Assembly: GCA_900767835.1 (NCBI GenBank)
Contig: CAAGAO010000030.1
Span: 1-64,000 of the forward strand
Reading direction: 5' to 3'
Length of the DNA: 64,000 bases
Source: Clostridia bacterium
GTDB lineage: Bacteria > Bacillota > Clostridia > Christensenellales > UBA1242
The stretch's first letter is position 1, and every line of letters begins with the position of its first letter. This document shows positions 1 through 9,234 of the stretch, one piece after another. Position numbers and translations under genes: made by a program. The notes under the pieces are model-generated. The model did not search any database and had not been told where the DNA came from. It was given only the letters and a program-made list of their open reading frames with translations.

Positions 1-250
1 TCCCATAAGAGTGATAATTTTTTTAGTGCCCATTAAAACGAAATTTTTGTGTTAACAAAAATGAGTTCCGTTAGGGCAACAATAAAATATTAAATGCCCT
101 ATTGCTCCAACGGAAAGGCTTCGCAAGAGAGTTCGCACTGCGAACGAATGTAATGAGTGAGCACGTTTGGTGCGAAAGAAAAAAAATTGTGCCCATTAAA
201 ACGAAATTTTTGTGTTAACAAAAATGAGTTCCAAAAGGGCAACAATTTTT
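1..250. repeat. Composite intergenic hairpin repeat, left copy
   Basis: This stretch is built of modules that recur in inverted orientation at 63756-64000. One module, seen at about 27-84 and again at 190-246, runs from TGCCCATTAAAACG to AGGGCAACAAT and has a perfect inner stem (ATTTTTGT, loop GTTA, ACAAAAAT). A second module at about 128-178 contains GTTCGCACTGCGAACG and GAGTGAGCACG. The opening bases TCCCATAAGAGTGATAA also recur, inverted, near 63850. No ORF is convincing here. The element is richer in G+C than its surroundings and looks like a non-coding repeat family; mobility is an inference. Confidence 0.8.
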
Positions 251-251
251 T
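179..251 (-). terminator. Long hairpin terminator after nifU, formed by the repeat
   Basis: Directly after the nifU stop codon, on the minus strand, an A-run plus ATTGTTGCCC and the complementary GGGCACAAT plus T-run form the outer arms, with the inner ATTTTTGT/ACAAAAAT stem. The structure ends in eight Ts and is nearly symmetric, so it could stop transcription from both sides. Confidence 0.6.
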
Positions 252-680
252 TTAGTGCATACATGGGCAATTACCTTTTTTGTAGCATTCTTCATCATAG
301 GCTATTCCATTTTTGTCGTAGTAGTCTTTAACTGCGGCTTTTACGGCTTCTTCGGCTAAAACCGAGCAGTGTATTTTATGTGCTGGCAAACCGCCTAGCG
401 CTTCTACTACCGCTTTGTTTGAAAGTTCCAAGGCTTTTGATATAGGTTGACCTTTTATCATTTCTGTTGCTATTGATGATGTTGCAATAGCACTTCCACA
501 ACCAAAAGTCATAAATTTTACATCGGTTATTACTTGCGTGTCTTTATCTACTTTAATATACATACGCATAATATCTCCGCATTTTGCATTACCAACTTCA
601 CCTATTCCATCGGCATCTGGCATTTCGCCTACGTTGCGTGGATTTCTGAAATGGTCCATAACTTTTTCACTATAAAGCAT
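252..680 (-). CDS. nifU: NifU/IscU-type iron-sulfur cluster scaffold
   Basis: A 142-residue scaffold protein on which Fe-S clusters are assembled before transfer to apo-proteins. The three conserved cluster-ligand cysteines are visible at about residues 34 (NAKCGD), 61 (FGCGSAIA) and 105 (HCSV), with the conserved aspartate two residues after the first. The N-terminus [17 protein letters not shown] is typical of the family. The length matches the single-domain, U-type form; a short CPC motif at the C-terminus is extra. Its start overlaps the end of the upstream nifS by 11 bp, so the two are translationally coupled and probably work as a pair. A long hairpin terminator follows the stop. Confidence 0.95.
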   Translation of the reverse strand: MLYSEKVMDHFRNPRNVGEMPDADGIGEVGNAKCGDIMRMYIKVDKDTQVITDVKFMTFGCGSAIATSSIATEMIKGQPISKALELSNKAVVEALGGLPAHKIHCSVLAEEAVKAAVKDYYDKNGIAYDEECYKKGNCPCMH

Positions 681-1854
681 ATTTTCTCTCTCCTTTTTGT
701 AATTCGTCCCAAACTGGGCTCATTTTTCTTAAATAATCAACAACTTCTGGCACAGCCTTAATTGTTGCATCAATTTCTTCTTCGGTTGTATATTTTGAAA
801 GTGTCAAACGCAAACTTCCATGTGCAACTTCGTGCGCAAGACCTATTGCCAAAAGCACGTGGCTTGGGTCAAGTGAACCGCTTGTGCAAGCAGAACCACT
901 TGATGCACAAATACCTTTTTCGTCAAGCAGAAGTAGCAAACTTTCACCTTCAATTCCTTCAAAGCACATATTAAAATTATTTGGCAAGCGTTTTTCTAAA
1001 TCGCCATTAATTTTGCTATGTGGTATTTTTTTAAGTTCAGTAAATAACTTATCACGCAAATATTTTTCGCGTTTTGCAGTTTCTTCCATCTCGCTTGTAG
1101 CATCTTTTAGTGCTGTTGCAAGACCTACAATACCCGGCAAGTTTTCAGTTCCAGCTCTGCGGTTTCTCTCTTGTGCTCCACCATAAATAAAATTAAAAAG
1201 TGGTGTGCCTTTGCGACAATACAAGGCTCCAACACCTTTTGGTGCGTGGAATTTATGTCCCGACATTGAAAGCATATCTATATTCATTTTTTCAACATCA
1301 ATAGGCAAATGCCCAACTGCTTGAACGGCATCAGTATGGAAAATTATTCCCTTTTCACGACAAATTTTGCCTATTTCTTCAACTGGTTGAATTGTGCCTA
1401 TTTCGTTATTCGCAAACATAATTGTAACCAACACTGTATCTGGGCGAATGGCATTTTTTAAATCTTCAACTTTAACAATTCCATTTTCATAAACCGGCAA
1501 ATATGTCACTTCAAAACCTTGTTTTTTTAATTCATCTAAGGTGTGCAAAATTGCGTGATGCTCAATTGCTGAAGTTATAATATGTTTTTTACCTTTTAAT
1601 GCACCATATTTTGCTGCACTGTTTAATGCCCAGTTATCACTTTCACTCCCGCCAGAAGTGAAATAAATTTCATCGGCATTGGCATTTAAACATTTTGCGA
1701 CATCTGCTCTTGCACTCTCCAAATGTTCTTTTGCAATTTGTCCAGCCGTATGCAAACTACTTGCATTGCCATATATTTCATTAAAATATGGTTGAATTCC
1801 TTTTAAAACCTTGTCCGAAACCTTGGTTGTTCCCGCATTATCTAAATATATCAA
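670..1854 (-). CDS. nifS: Cysteine desulfurase, NifS/IscS family
   Basis: A 394-residue PLP enzyme that takes sulfur from L-cysteine as an enzyme-bound persulfide and passes it to the scaffold encoded just downstream. Visible features are the N-terminal YLDNAGTT, the HTDAVQ segment near residue 175, the PLP lysine in [10 protein letters not shown] (about K201) and the catalytic cysteine in SSGSACTSG (about C323). Length and motif order are those of the group I NifS/IscS class. The gene overlaps nifU by 11 bp. No iscR-like regulator is seen next to it, so its regulation is not evident; the upstream neighbour is a small protein of unknown role. Confidence 0.96.
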   Translation of the reverse strand: MIYLDNAGTTKVSDKVLKGIQPYFNEIYGNASSLHTAGQIAKEHLESARADVAKCLNANADEIYFTSGGSESDNWALNSAAKYGALKGKKHIITSAIEHHAILHTLDELKKQGFEVTYLPVYENGIVKVEDLKNAIRPDTVLVTIMFANNEIGTIQPVEEIGKICREKGIIFHTDAVQAVGHLPIDVEKMNIDMLSMSGHKFHAPKGVGALYCRKGTPLFNFIYGGAQERNRRAGTENLPGIVGLATALKDATSEMEETAKREKYLRDKLFTELKKIPHSKINGDLEKRLPNNFNMCFEGIEGESLLLLLDEKGICASSGSACTSGSLDPSHVLLAIGLAHEVAHGSLRLTLSKYTTEEEIDATIKAVPEVVDYLRKMSPVWDELQKGERKYAL

Positions 1855-1976
1855 AATATTAACTCCTTTAATTCCTACTATTTTAGTATGAATTGATTAT
1901 AAAAGATTAAACATCACTTGTCAATATTTTTTTGAGATTTATATATAATTTGTATTTAGCACTTATTTAGATATCA

Positions 1977-2198
1977 TTATCTTAAATCATTTAAAATAAT
2001 TATTAATTCGTTAATATCTTTTTCAATCTGCTTTAAACAAATAGATTTTTTTAAATCGTTTTTTTCTTTACTTGAAAGATTTGTTTGTTTTGCTTTTAAA
2101 AAAGCATTACTTTCAGCAATATAATCAATTGTTAGTTCTTGTAAATAAGTGTAAACATATTTATGTCTTTTTTGTCTTTTTTCTTCCGTTAATATCAA
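1977..2198 (-). CDS. Small charged helical protein, unknown
   Basis: A 73-residue lysine- and glutamate-rich ORF, probably all-helical, with no family I recognise. It has only a TTG start in frame (2198) and a poor ribosome site. An ATG 24 bases upstream is out of frame; removing one T at about 2212 would join MKDSKEKL to this frame and give a slightly longer protein, so either a frameshift or the TTG start is possible. It lies on the same strand as nifS and the ATPase genes, with a 122-bp gap before nifS. Confidence 0.45.
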   Translation of the reverse strand: MILTEEKRQKRHKYVYTYLQELTIDYIAESNAFLKAKQTNLSSKEKNDLKKSICLKQIEKDINELIIILNDLR

Positions 2199-2248
2199 TA
2201 ATTTTTCTTTAAGAGTCCTTCATTTCCTTTATATATAAAATTGTTTGT

Positions 2249-2989
2249 TTATTTTCTTCTTTTTTTACTTTTGCCTTTTACGCCAAAAATTATTAAAACT
2301 AATGAGGCGGTGGTAATTAAAATTATGATAGTACCTATTAAGGTGCGAGAGATTCCGCTTGTTTTTAGTGCGGTGGTTTTAATATAGGCGGTTACTATTT
2401 CGCCATCTTGATTTTGATATTGTATTTGAGTAAATTCTTCTGTTTTTTTATACCCGCTTAAAATTTTAACTTGAGTGCCGACCTTTAATGTTTCGGTCGT
2501 TTCTTCATAGTTATTACCATTTAAATTATAAACTTTACAATCGGTTGTAATTTTTGCGTTTGAGTCGAGTCTTTTTTGTGGGGATTTAATATTAACATCA
2601 GCCACTTGCGATTTAAACACATAGCCAAAAGTATATTCGTTTACACTTATTTCGACTTTATAATACTTATAACCATCTTCGCCTGTTATGACATCACCTA
2701 TTGTGTTAAATTTTTGATTATATTTATATGTTGCAATAACTTTATTTGTATCATCATTTATGTTTGTAAGTGAATAAACATTTGCATTTGAATAAATGAT
2801 TCTTACTTGCAAAGGAGTTTCTGCAAAAGCAAAATTCTTATTAACAATAAATCCAAAAGACATTAAGCAAATTGCAAAAATTATGCCCAAAAACTTAGCA
2901 CTATTTTTTAAACACGAAAAAATACCACCATTAAAATATATTGTTTTATTATTTAAAAATAAGTTTTTATTATTATTAAAATTATTCAT
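2249..2989 (-). CDS. Membrane-anchored extracytoplasmic protein with SH3-like repeats
   Basis: A 246-residue protein with a basic/polar N-terminus, a hydrophobic signal segment at about residues 31-54 ending in AFA, an extracytoplasmic domain and a C-terminal membrane helix (about 218-238) followed by a basic KGKSKKRRK tail. The middle contains two stretches typical of bacterial SH3-like domains (VYSLTN...YKYYKVEI and CKVYNLNG...VGTQVKILSGY), which often bind cell wall. Its ATG follows the stop codon of the P-type ATPase with no gap, so the two are co-transcribed and translationally coupled. A role as accessory subunit or wall sensor for the transporter is an inference from this arrangement. 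Confidence 0.7.
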   Translation of the reverse strand: MNNFNNNKNLFLNNKTIYFNGGIFSCLKNSAKFLGIIFAICLMSFGFIVNKNFAFAETPLQVRIIYSNANVYSLTNINDDTNKVIATYKYNQKFNTIGDVITGEDGYKYYKVEISVNEYTFGYVFKSQVADVNIKSPQKRLDSNAKITTDCKVYNLNGNNYEETTETLKVGTQVKILSGYKKTEEFTQIQYQNQDGEIVTAYIKTTALKTSGISRTLIGTIIILITTASLVLIIFGVKGKSKKRRK

Positions 2990-5578
2990 TTATTCTTCAT
3001 CTTCATTGTCAGTTAAGACAATTTCGCCTTTATAAATTCTTTTTTTATTTTTTAATTTTTTTGATTTTTTGTTAATTCTTTCTTTATTTTCAGCATAATT
3101 TTGCATATTTTTATATATTTGATTGCTTTTTTCTTCTTTTTGTTTTATTTTTCCTTGTTTTTTTAATGCTTTTTGTTCTTTAGCTTTTGCTCTCTTTTCT
3201 TTTAAGTTGTTATTTATTTTATTAAATTTATCAAACAAGAAATCGCTTAGTTTTGGAGTAAATATGTGAAGTGGTACAGCCATACCAACAAGCACAACAA
3301 ATATTAATAATACTTTTAATGTGCAAGAAGTTATTCCAAAGAAACCACCTAGAGTTATCGAACCAATTAAAAGTAACAATGCTGAAAGCGAGACACAAAC
3401 AATTCTTAAAACATTATATGGCAAACACAAATATGCTAAATTTACAAAACCAGTGCCCATTAAAACCAGTGTGCTGACGGTTGAATATTCTTGTGGAGTG
3501 AACATTCCAAAATTGTTCATTGCAATAATAACTAGTGCGTTAAACAACATTAGTAGTCCATTAGGTAAAGCGCGTTTTAAAACTTCGGTTGTAAAATTAC
3601 CTGTAATTAATTTATCGTTAGGTTGAATAGCAAGTATTACAGATGGCAAACCAATTACAAACATTTCAAGTAGCAAAAGTTGACTTGGGCTAAATGGATA
3701 TGGACTTCTTGTTAAAATTGTAATTAATGACAACAAAATTGTAAAAACAGTTTTCATTAAGAATAGTGTACTAGATTGTTGAACGTTATTTATAACCTGT
3801 CTACCTTCTTTAACAACTGCTGGGAGAGAACTAAATTTGCTATCAAGTAGCACAATATTTGATAGGTTTCTTGCAACTTCACTACCGTCCGCCATTGCTA
3901 TGGAGCAATCGGCTTCCTTTAAAGCCAAGGTGTCATTTACACCATCGCCCGTCATTGCAACTGTGTTTCCGCTCTTTTTTAAGGCTTTAACAAGTGCGTG
4001 TTTTTGTTCAGGGCTAACCCTACCAAAAACAGTGAAATCATTTGCAATTTTTTCTACTTCATCAATACTCATACCTTCTAGACTTATACACGCATCGGCA
4101 TTTTCTACGCCAACGCGTTTTGCAATATTTGCAACAGTAAAAGGATTATCTCCAGAAATTATTTTAATTTGCACACCATTATTTTTAAACCAATTTATTG
4201 TATCTATTGCATCTTCTCTAATATGGTCTTCAATTACAACAAGTGCCATAGGTTCCATATAATATGGAAGTTCATTTCTTGTAATTTGTTCTGGTGAATA
4301 CGCAAGCATAAGCACTCTTTTACCTTGATTCATTTTTTGCAAAATCAAATTTTCTAGGTCTTTATCTAAAGCCCCCACGTGAATAAACTCTGGAGCACCG
4401 ATAGCATATGTGCCAACACCATCAAAACTAGTTGCTGTGAATTTTCTTGCACTTGAAAAATCTATATTTTGAGTGACTAAAAGTTCATCACTTTTTTTGT
4501 AATACAAAAGCATTGCATTTGATGTTTGATTATTTGAATGTTGTGCGTTTAATATGTTAGAAATAGCCACTTCGTTTGGCACTAAATTTGTTTGTTTTAG
4601 GTTTATATGTTCGCAAACTCGCATTGTTCCGTCTGTTATTGTACCTGTTTTATCCAAACACAAAACGTTTGTGCGGGCAAGCATTTCTATACTATAAATA
4701 TCTTGAACTAGCGTCTTTTTTTTGCCAAGTTTTATAACACCTAAAGAAAGGGCTATTGTAATAAGTAAAAACATTCCCGCAGGAACCATTCCTGTTATAC
4801 TTCCGCAAGTTTTAGCAACAGCAACCGTTATTACTCTACCATATGCAAAGTAGTTATTTAAAAACATAAGTCCGCCCAAAGGTACAATTATTATGCCAAT
4901 ATATTTAATCAAGGAATTTATATCTTTAAACAAATTAGATTGTGGACTTTTAAATTTTTTTGCTTCTTTTGCCATCATTTGTATGTAACTATCTTTACCT
5001 ATTTTGTCAACTCTGGCAATGCACCCGCCCGAGATTATAAAGCTACCAGCATACAAAACATCTCCCGAGGTCTTTTTTATCGGCATTGATTCGCCTGTTA
5101 ACATACTTTCATTAACTTCCACATTACCATCTTGTAAAATGCAATCGGTTGGTATTTGATTACCTGCGAAAAGTTTAATAATATCGTCTAAACATAATTT
5201 TGTTGCGATTATTTTTTCTTCTTTGCCGTCACGAATAACTATTAGTTTTGGTGCTGTTACATATGATAATTTTTCAACCATTCTTTTCGCTTTAATTTCT
5301 TGAATTATTGCAAGTGTAGTATTTAAAATTATTACAACAATAAATGTTAAATCTGAATACGATTCTACAAGCAAAAGTGCAATAAAAACCAACGCCCAAA
5401 TCAAATTAAAAAATGTACAAATATTTTCAAAAAATATCGTAAAATATGACTTGCCCGAATTTTGCTTTGTTTTGTTCACAAGCCCTGCTATTTTACGATT
5501 TTCTACTTGTTGTTTGCTTAATCCAACATTGATGTCTGGATTATACCTAGACATATCAATATATTTTTTATTTTTCAT
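2990..5578 (-). CDS. P-type cation-transporting ATPase, CtpE-like
   Basis: An 862-residue ATP-driven cation pump in the membrane. The actuator motif LTGES (about 160-164), the phosphorylation motif DKTGT (about 309-313) and the hinge GDGVND are all present. There is no N-terminal heavy-metal-binding domain and no CPC motif. The fourth membrane helix reads VPAGM where Ca2+ and related pumps usually have PEGL, so the usual glutamate ligand is replaced by alanine. Overall form resembles CtpE-type pumps of Gram-positives, but the ion cannot be assigned. The C-terminus is a long lysine-rich tail. The start is placed at the ATG at 5578 because the GTG at 5593 falls within the promoter -10 box. The SH3-like gene follows without a gap. 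Confidence 0.85.
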   Translation of the reverse strand: MKNKKYIDMSRYNPDINVGLSKQQVENRKIAGLVNKTKQNSGKSYFTIFFENICTFFNLIWALVFIALLLVESYSDLTFIVVIILNTTLAIIQEIKAKRMVEKLSYVTAPKLIVIRDGKEEKIIATKLCLDDIIKLFAGNQIPTDCILQDGNVEVNESMLTGESMPIKKTSGDVLYAGSFIISGGCIARVDKIGKDSYIQMMAKEAKKFKSPQSNLFKDINSLIKYIGIIIVPLGGLMFLNNYFAYGRVITVAVAKTCGSITGMVPAGMFLLITIALSLGVIKLGKKKTLVQDIYSIEMLARTNVLCLDKTGTITDGTMRVCEHINLKQTNLVPNEVAISNILNAQHSNNQTSNAMLLYYKKSDELLVTQNIDFSSARKFTATSFDGVGTYAIGAPEFIHVGALDKDLENLILQKMNQGKRVLMLAYSPEQITRNELPYYMEPMALVVIEDHIREDAIDTINWFKNNGVQIKIISGDNPFTVANIAKRVGVENADACISLEGMSIDEVEKIANDFTVFGRVSPEQKHALVKALKKSGNTVAMTGDGVNDTLALKEADCSIAMADGSEVARNLSNIVLLDSKFSSLPAVVKEGRQVINNVQQSSTLFLMKTVFTILLSLITILTRSPYPFSPSQLLLLEMFVIGLPSVILAIQPNDKLITGNFTTEVLKRALPNGLLMLFNALVIIAMNNFGMFTPQEYSTVSTLVLMGTGFVNLAYLCLPYNVLRIVCVSLSALLLLIGSITLGGFFGITSCTLKVLLIFVVLVGMAVPLHIFTPKLSDFLFDKFNKINNNLKEKRAKAKEQKALKKQGKIKQKEEKSNQIYKNMQNYAENKERINKKSKKLKNKKRIYKGEIVLTDNEDEE

Positions 5579-5584
5579 AATTTT

Positions 5585-5614
5585 ATTATACACTTATTAA
5601 AAATATGTTGTCAA
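5585..5614 (-). promoter_or_regulatory. Promoter giving a leaderless ATPase mRNA
   Basis: TTGACA (5609-5614), an 18-base spacer and TATAAT (5585-5590) lie on the minus strand. Only six bases separate the -10 box from the ATG at 5578, so the expected +1 is the A of the start codon. No Shine-Dalgarno is present. Confidence 0.75.
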
Positions 5615-5799
5615 CAACTCTTGAATAACACCGCTTTGCTTATTTTTAAAATAAATTTTAAAATGTATCTTAATTTTTTTATATAAAAATCGCTGGAGCA
5701 ACTTTTTGAAAAAAATTACCCCCCTTAAAAACTTTAAATTAAAAAATAAATATCTTTCATTTTTTATAATGAAAACTTAAGCAATAAACCAAATTATTT

Positions 5800-5905
5800 T
5801 TTTAATAAGGCAAGATAACCCCTCCGAGTTTTGTTTTTTCTATAAAAAAACAAAACCCACCTCACCTTACAGGGAGGCAAGTTTTGTGATTAATAATTTT
5901 TGAAT
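5800..5905. repeat. Intergenic palindromic repeat, family with CCCCTCC...GGGAGGC ends, copy 1
   Basis: The element runs from AATAAGGCAAGATAACCCC through an inner hairpin (GTTTTGTTTTTT paired with AAAAAAACAAAAC) to ACAGGGAGGCAAGTTTTGTG. A diverged second copy lies at about 12015-12120. The rest of the 5615-6006 gap is AT-rich and shows no gene. Confidence 0.6.
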
Positions 5906-6006
5906 AATGAAACAAAGGTTTTGTAATTAGTTTAAGTTATAAAATAAATAATATTTTTATTATAATAATTAAACTTATTAATATTTATTATTTAAGTTAT
6001 TTACTC

Positions 6007-7956
6007 TTAATGTGTTTCGGCATTGTCATCTGGTTCTGGTGCGGTTAGTTCAAACCACCGTTCGGTTAGTTTGTCGATTTTTGTTTGTCGATTTACTATT
6101 TCGGTTTCTATTTCCATTAATTTTTTAAAGTCACTACAAATGTCAGGATTTTGGAATTCAATTTGTAGGTTTGCTATTTCGTTTTCTAGAGTATTAATAT
6201 CTCTTTCTATTTTCTTTGCCAAAGCATCATTTTTGGCTTTTTCTTTTTGTAAAAGATAATCATTTACTTTTGGCTTATCTTCTTGAATCTCTTTTATATC
6301 ATTTAACAAATTTTTAGCATTTGGTACTGGTTTTTCTTGTTCTTGTTTTTCTTCTAGCTCTTTTAACTCTTGATAAGTAGACTTTATAAATTCGGCTTTA
6401 CCATTTTCAAACTTTATAAGAGAAGTTGCAAGTTTGTTAACAAAATATCTATCATGCGAAACAAATAAAATTGTTCCTTTATATTTTAACAATAAATTTT
6501 CTAAGGCTTCCTTACCTACTATATCTAAGTGATTAGTTGGCTCATCTAAAATTAAAAAATTAGGGTGTTTTTTGAAAATTTTACACAAGGCAAGACGCAC
6601 AAGTTCACCACCTGAAAGGTCTTGCATATTTTTATATACTTCTTCTTGTGTAAACATAAAGGCACCTAAATCACTTCGTGCTTCGCCATTTGAAAGTTGC
6701 GGAAATGCATCTAAATAATTATTTAATATGGTTTGGTTTTCTATGTTAGAAGTTACAGTTTGTTGGTCAAAATAGCCAATATCTAAATTTGTACCAAAAA
6801 CCAATTTACCACCCAGCGGTTCTACTCTTTCCATAATGGTTCTAAGCAATGTAGACTTCCCTATTCCATTGCCACCAATAATTCCAAGTCTATCGCCTTT
6901 GTTTAATCTAAAATTTAAAGTTGCTAATGGTTTATCATAACCAATTACCAAGTCCTCCGCCCTTAAAACTAAAGTTGAACTTTCTCTATTTGGTTCTATG
7001 TTTGCACTAAAGGCTTTCATATCCGCACTTTCAGGTTTTTCAACGACCTCAATTCTATCAATTTGTTTAATTTTGCTCTGAGCCATAGATGCCTTTGTTG
7101 CCTTATAACGAAATCTATCCACCAAGTTTTGTAAACGATTAACCTCTTGCTTGTATGCATTATATTCTTTTAATTGCTTTTGATATGCAAGTTCTTTATC
7201 TTTAACAAATTTTGTATAATTGCCAACATAACGTGTAATTTTACCGCGCTCTATCTCATAGACAACATTTACAAATTTATCTAAAAATGCCCTATCGTGT
7301 GACACTACAATTATTGCTTTTTTATAATCTTGTAAATATTTTTCAAGCCACTCAATTGCAAGAATATCCAAATGGTTTGTCGGCTCATCTAAAATAAGCA
7401 TATCCGGTTTAGATAACAATAGTTTAATTAATGCGATTTTTGTGCGTTGCCCGCCAGAAAATTCACCAATTTTTTTATGTTTATCTTCCTCAGAAAAACC
7501 AAAATTTTTTAATGCTTTATTATATTCAATTTTATAGGTATATCCACCGATTCGGTCATATTCTTCACATAATTTTGTGTATTTTTCACATAATTTTTCT
7601 GTGGAATTATTTTCTAATATTTTTTCTAATTCTTCCATTTGTTTTTTTACATTTAAAATATTAGAATATGCTTTTAAAATTTCGCCTTCTAAACTTTCGT
7701 TTTCATCATCAAAAGTTATTTGTTTTACTTGTCCAATTTTAAAAGAACCTATTTTTTCAATTTTATTTCCATTATCTCCGTCAAGAGTATTATCAATTTC
7801 TTGTTCGCCAGTTATTACTTTAATTAACGTAGATTTCCCGCAACCATTTCTACCAATTAGTGCTATCTTATCATTATCATTGACTACAAAATTAATGCCA
7901 TTTAAAACTGTATTTTCTCCAAACGAAACACTTATATTATTTAACTTGACTTTCAT
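6007..7956 (-). CDS. ABC-F family ATP-binding protein
   Basis: A 649-residue soluble protein with two ATP-binding cassettes and no membrane domain, as in ribosome-associated ABC-F translation factors. The first cassette has Walker A GRNGCGKST near residue 37, signature SGGQRTKIAL and LILDEPTNHLD. The second has GGNGIGKST, signature SGGELVRLAL and again LILDEPTNHLD. Between them is the linker helix region rich in Lys/Tyr (EYNAYKQEVNRLQNLVDRFRYKATKA) characteristic of ABC-F. A C-terminal coiled coil (about 560-640) recalls the YdiF/Uup subgroup. Whether it is housekeeping or antibiotic-protective cannot be decided. It has no Shine-Dalgarno; see the promoter. Confidence 0.9.
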   Translation of the reverse strand: MKVKLNNISVSFGENTVLNGINFVVNDNDKIALIGRNGCGKSTLIKVITGEQEIDNTLDGDNGNKIEKIGSFKIGQVKQITFDDENESLEGEILKAYSNILNVKKQMEELEKILENNSTEKLCEKYTKLCEEYDRIGGYTYKIEYNKALKNFGFSEEDKHKKIGEFSGGQRTKIALIKLLLSKPDMLILDEPTNHLDILAIEWLEKYLQDYKKAIIVVSHDRAFLDKFVNVVYEIERGKITRYVGNYTKFVKDKELAYQKQLKEYNAYKQEVNRLQNLVDRFRYKATKASMAQSKIKQIDRIEVVEKPESADMKAFSANIEPNRESSTLVLRAEDLVIGYDKPLATLNFRLNKGDRLGIIGGNGIGKSTLLRTIMERVEPLGGKLVFGTNLDIGYFDQQTVTSNIENQTILNNYLDAFPQLSNGEARSDLGAFMFTQEEVYKNMQDLSGGELVRLALCKIFKKHPNFLILDEPTNHLDIVGKEALENLLLKYKGTILFVSHDRYFVNKLATSLIKFENGKAEFIKSTYQELKELEEKQEQEKPVPNAKNLLNDIKEIQEDKPKVNDYLLQKEKAKNDALAKKIERDINTLENEIANLQIEFQNPDICSDFKKLMEIETEIVNRQTKIDKLTERWFELTAPEPDDNAETH

Positions 7957-7962
7957 ATTGTC

Positions 7963-7991
7963 ATTATATCAATTATAATATGTTTTAGCAA
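7963..7991 (-). promoter_or_regulatory. Promoter giving a leaderless ABC-F mRNA
   Basis: TTGCTA (7986-7991), 17-base spacer and TATAAT (7963-7968) on the minus strand, with six bases to the ATG at 7956. The predicted +1 is the start codon itself, and no Shine-Dalgarno is present. Confidence 0.7.
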
Positions 7992-8039
7992 GATATTAAC
8001 CTTTGTATAAATAAATTAAAATTTAGTTGATTTAATTTT

Positions 8040-8230
8040 TATATATCTCTTAGTCTTTCGCAACAAGTCACAAAAACTGGTTATCTATTCTAAGTGTGGC
8101 AATAATTTTGCACCATCTCATATTTTTAATTTACCAATAATTCATCAGTCATCAGTTATTTCATCAGCAATATCGACATTAATTTTTCAGGCATCAGTTT
8201 TCATTCTTCATTTAAAATATCTTCTTTGTT
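8040..8230. repeat. Degenerate repeats between ABC-F and spo0A
   Basis: This gap holds the word GTCTTTCGCAACAAGT, also seen at about 59114-59129, followed by a run of CATCA-containing words (AATTCATCAGTCATCAGTTA) similar to those at 12172-12210. No gene is evident. It probably consists of decayed intergenic repeats. Confidence 0.4.
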
Positions 8231-8240
8231 TAAACAATAA

Positions 8241-9005
8241 TTATGCCCCTTCAAGTAGCATTTTATCAGCGACTAAGGCGATAAATTCTCCATTGGTTGG
8301 TTTTTCATTACTTGTGTATACTTTTAATCCAAATATTGAATTTATGTTTTCAATTTTACCGCGGTTCCATGCTACTTCTATTGCATGACGAATAGCACGT
8401 TCCACCTTGCTTGCACTTGTTTCAAATTTTTCCGCAATGGCTGGATACAATTTTTTTGTTATTGAATTGATTATTTCTGGAGTATCAATAGCCATTTTAA
8501 TTGCTTCACGCAAAAATTGATATCCTTTTATGTGAGCTGGTATTCCAACAGTAATAAAAATATTTGATATCTTTTCATCAATAACCCTTGACTTGTTCCT
8601 TTTTTCCCCATCAATAACTTTTGACGTTTTAAGACTATAAACATCTTTAATTCTATCAATTACACTACTAACTGTATATGGTTTATTAATATAATAACTA
8701 ACCCCCATTGAAATTGCTTTTGATACAAACCCCTCGTGCGATAGTGCTGAAACCGCAATTAATTTTGGGCACTTATCTCCCATCTGCATTTTTAATTTTT
8801 CAATTAATACAAAGCCGTCTTCATTTGGCAAAACTATATCAAAAAGCAAAACATCTGGGCATATATTCTTAATCTCATTTTCCGCAATATGTCCATCTAT
8901 AGAATTTCCAACAATCTCTATTTCGTCACTATCCTTCAACTCTTTTAATAAATCTTCTTTTAGTTCACTATTATCTGCTATGTACACTTTAATCTTATTT
9001 TCCAT
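8241..9005 (-). CDS. spo0A: Sporulation master response regulator Spo0A
   Basis: A 254-residue response regulator that, when phosphorylated, starts sporulation. The receiver domain occupies about residues 4-122, with the phospho-acceptor aspartate in LLFDIVLP (about D56) and the conserved lysine in NKPYT. The C-terminal Spo0A DNA-binding domain starts near 150 and shows the diagnostic PAHIKGYQFLREAI and the recognition-helix stretch SASKVERAIRHAIEVAWNRG. The acidic pocket reads DN rather than the usual DD. It has a good ribosome site (AGGAG) before the ATG. The gene stands alone; SpoIVB, its usual upstream neighbour, is not present here. Confidence 0.97.
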   Translation of the reverse strand: MENKIKVYIADNSELKEDLLKELKDSDEIEIVGNSIDGHIAENEIKNICPDVLLFDIVLPNEDGFVLIEKLKMQMGDKCPKLIAVSALSHEGFVSKAISMGVSYYINKPYTVSSVIDRIKDVYSLKTSKVIDGEKRNKSRVIDEKISNIFITVGIPAHIKGYQFLREAIKMAIDTPEIINSITKKLYPAIAEKFETSASKVERAIRHAIEVAWNRGKIENINSIFGLKVYTSNEKPTNGEFIALVADKMLLEGA

Positions 9006-9103
9006 TTTTAACTCCTATGATTTTGTAAAGATATGCCTATGTTAACACCATATTAAAAATAAGACTAATGAAAATATTGTTAAAAAATGAAAAAAACACG
9101 GAA

Positions 9104-9133
9104 ATTATATATAAAAACAAATAAATATGTCAA
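9104..9133 (-). promoter_or_regulatory. Sigma-A-type promoter upstream of spo0A
   Basis: TTGACA (9128-9133), 18-base spacer and TATAAT (9104-9109) on the minus strand, about 100 bp before the spo0A start. This leaves room for a 5' untranslated region; no clear 0A box was recognised. Confidence 0.6.
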
Positions 9134-9234
9134 TGTTGTGGAATTTTAATGTTAATTTCCAAAAAATTTTTGTTATTTTAACTTAAAATATCGGCTTTTC
9201 ACATAATTTGTTTTTATGTCATATATGAAAACAT

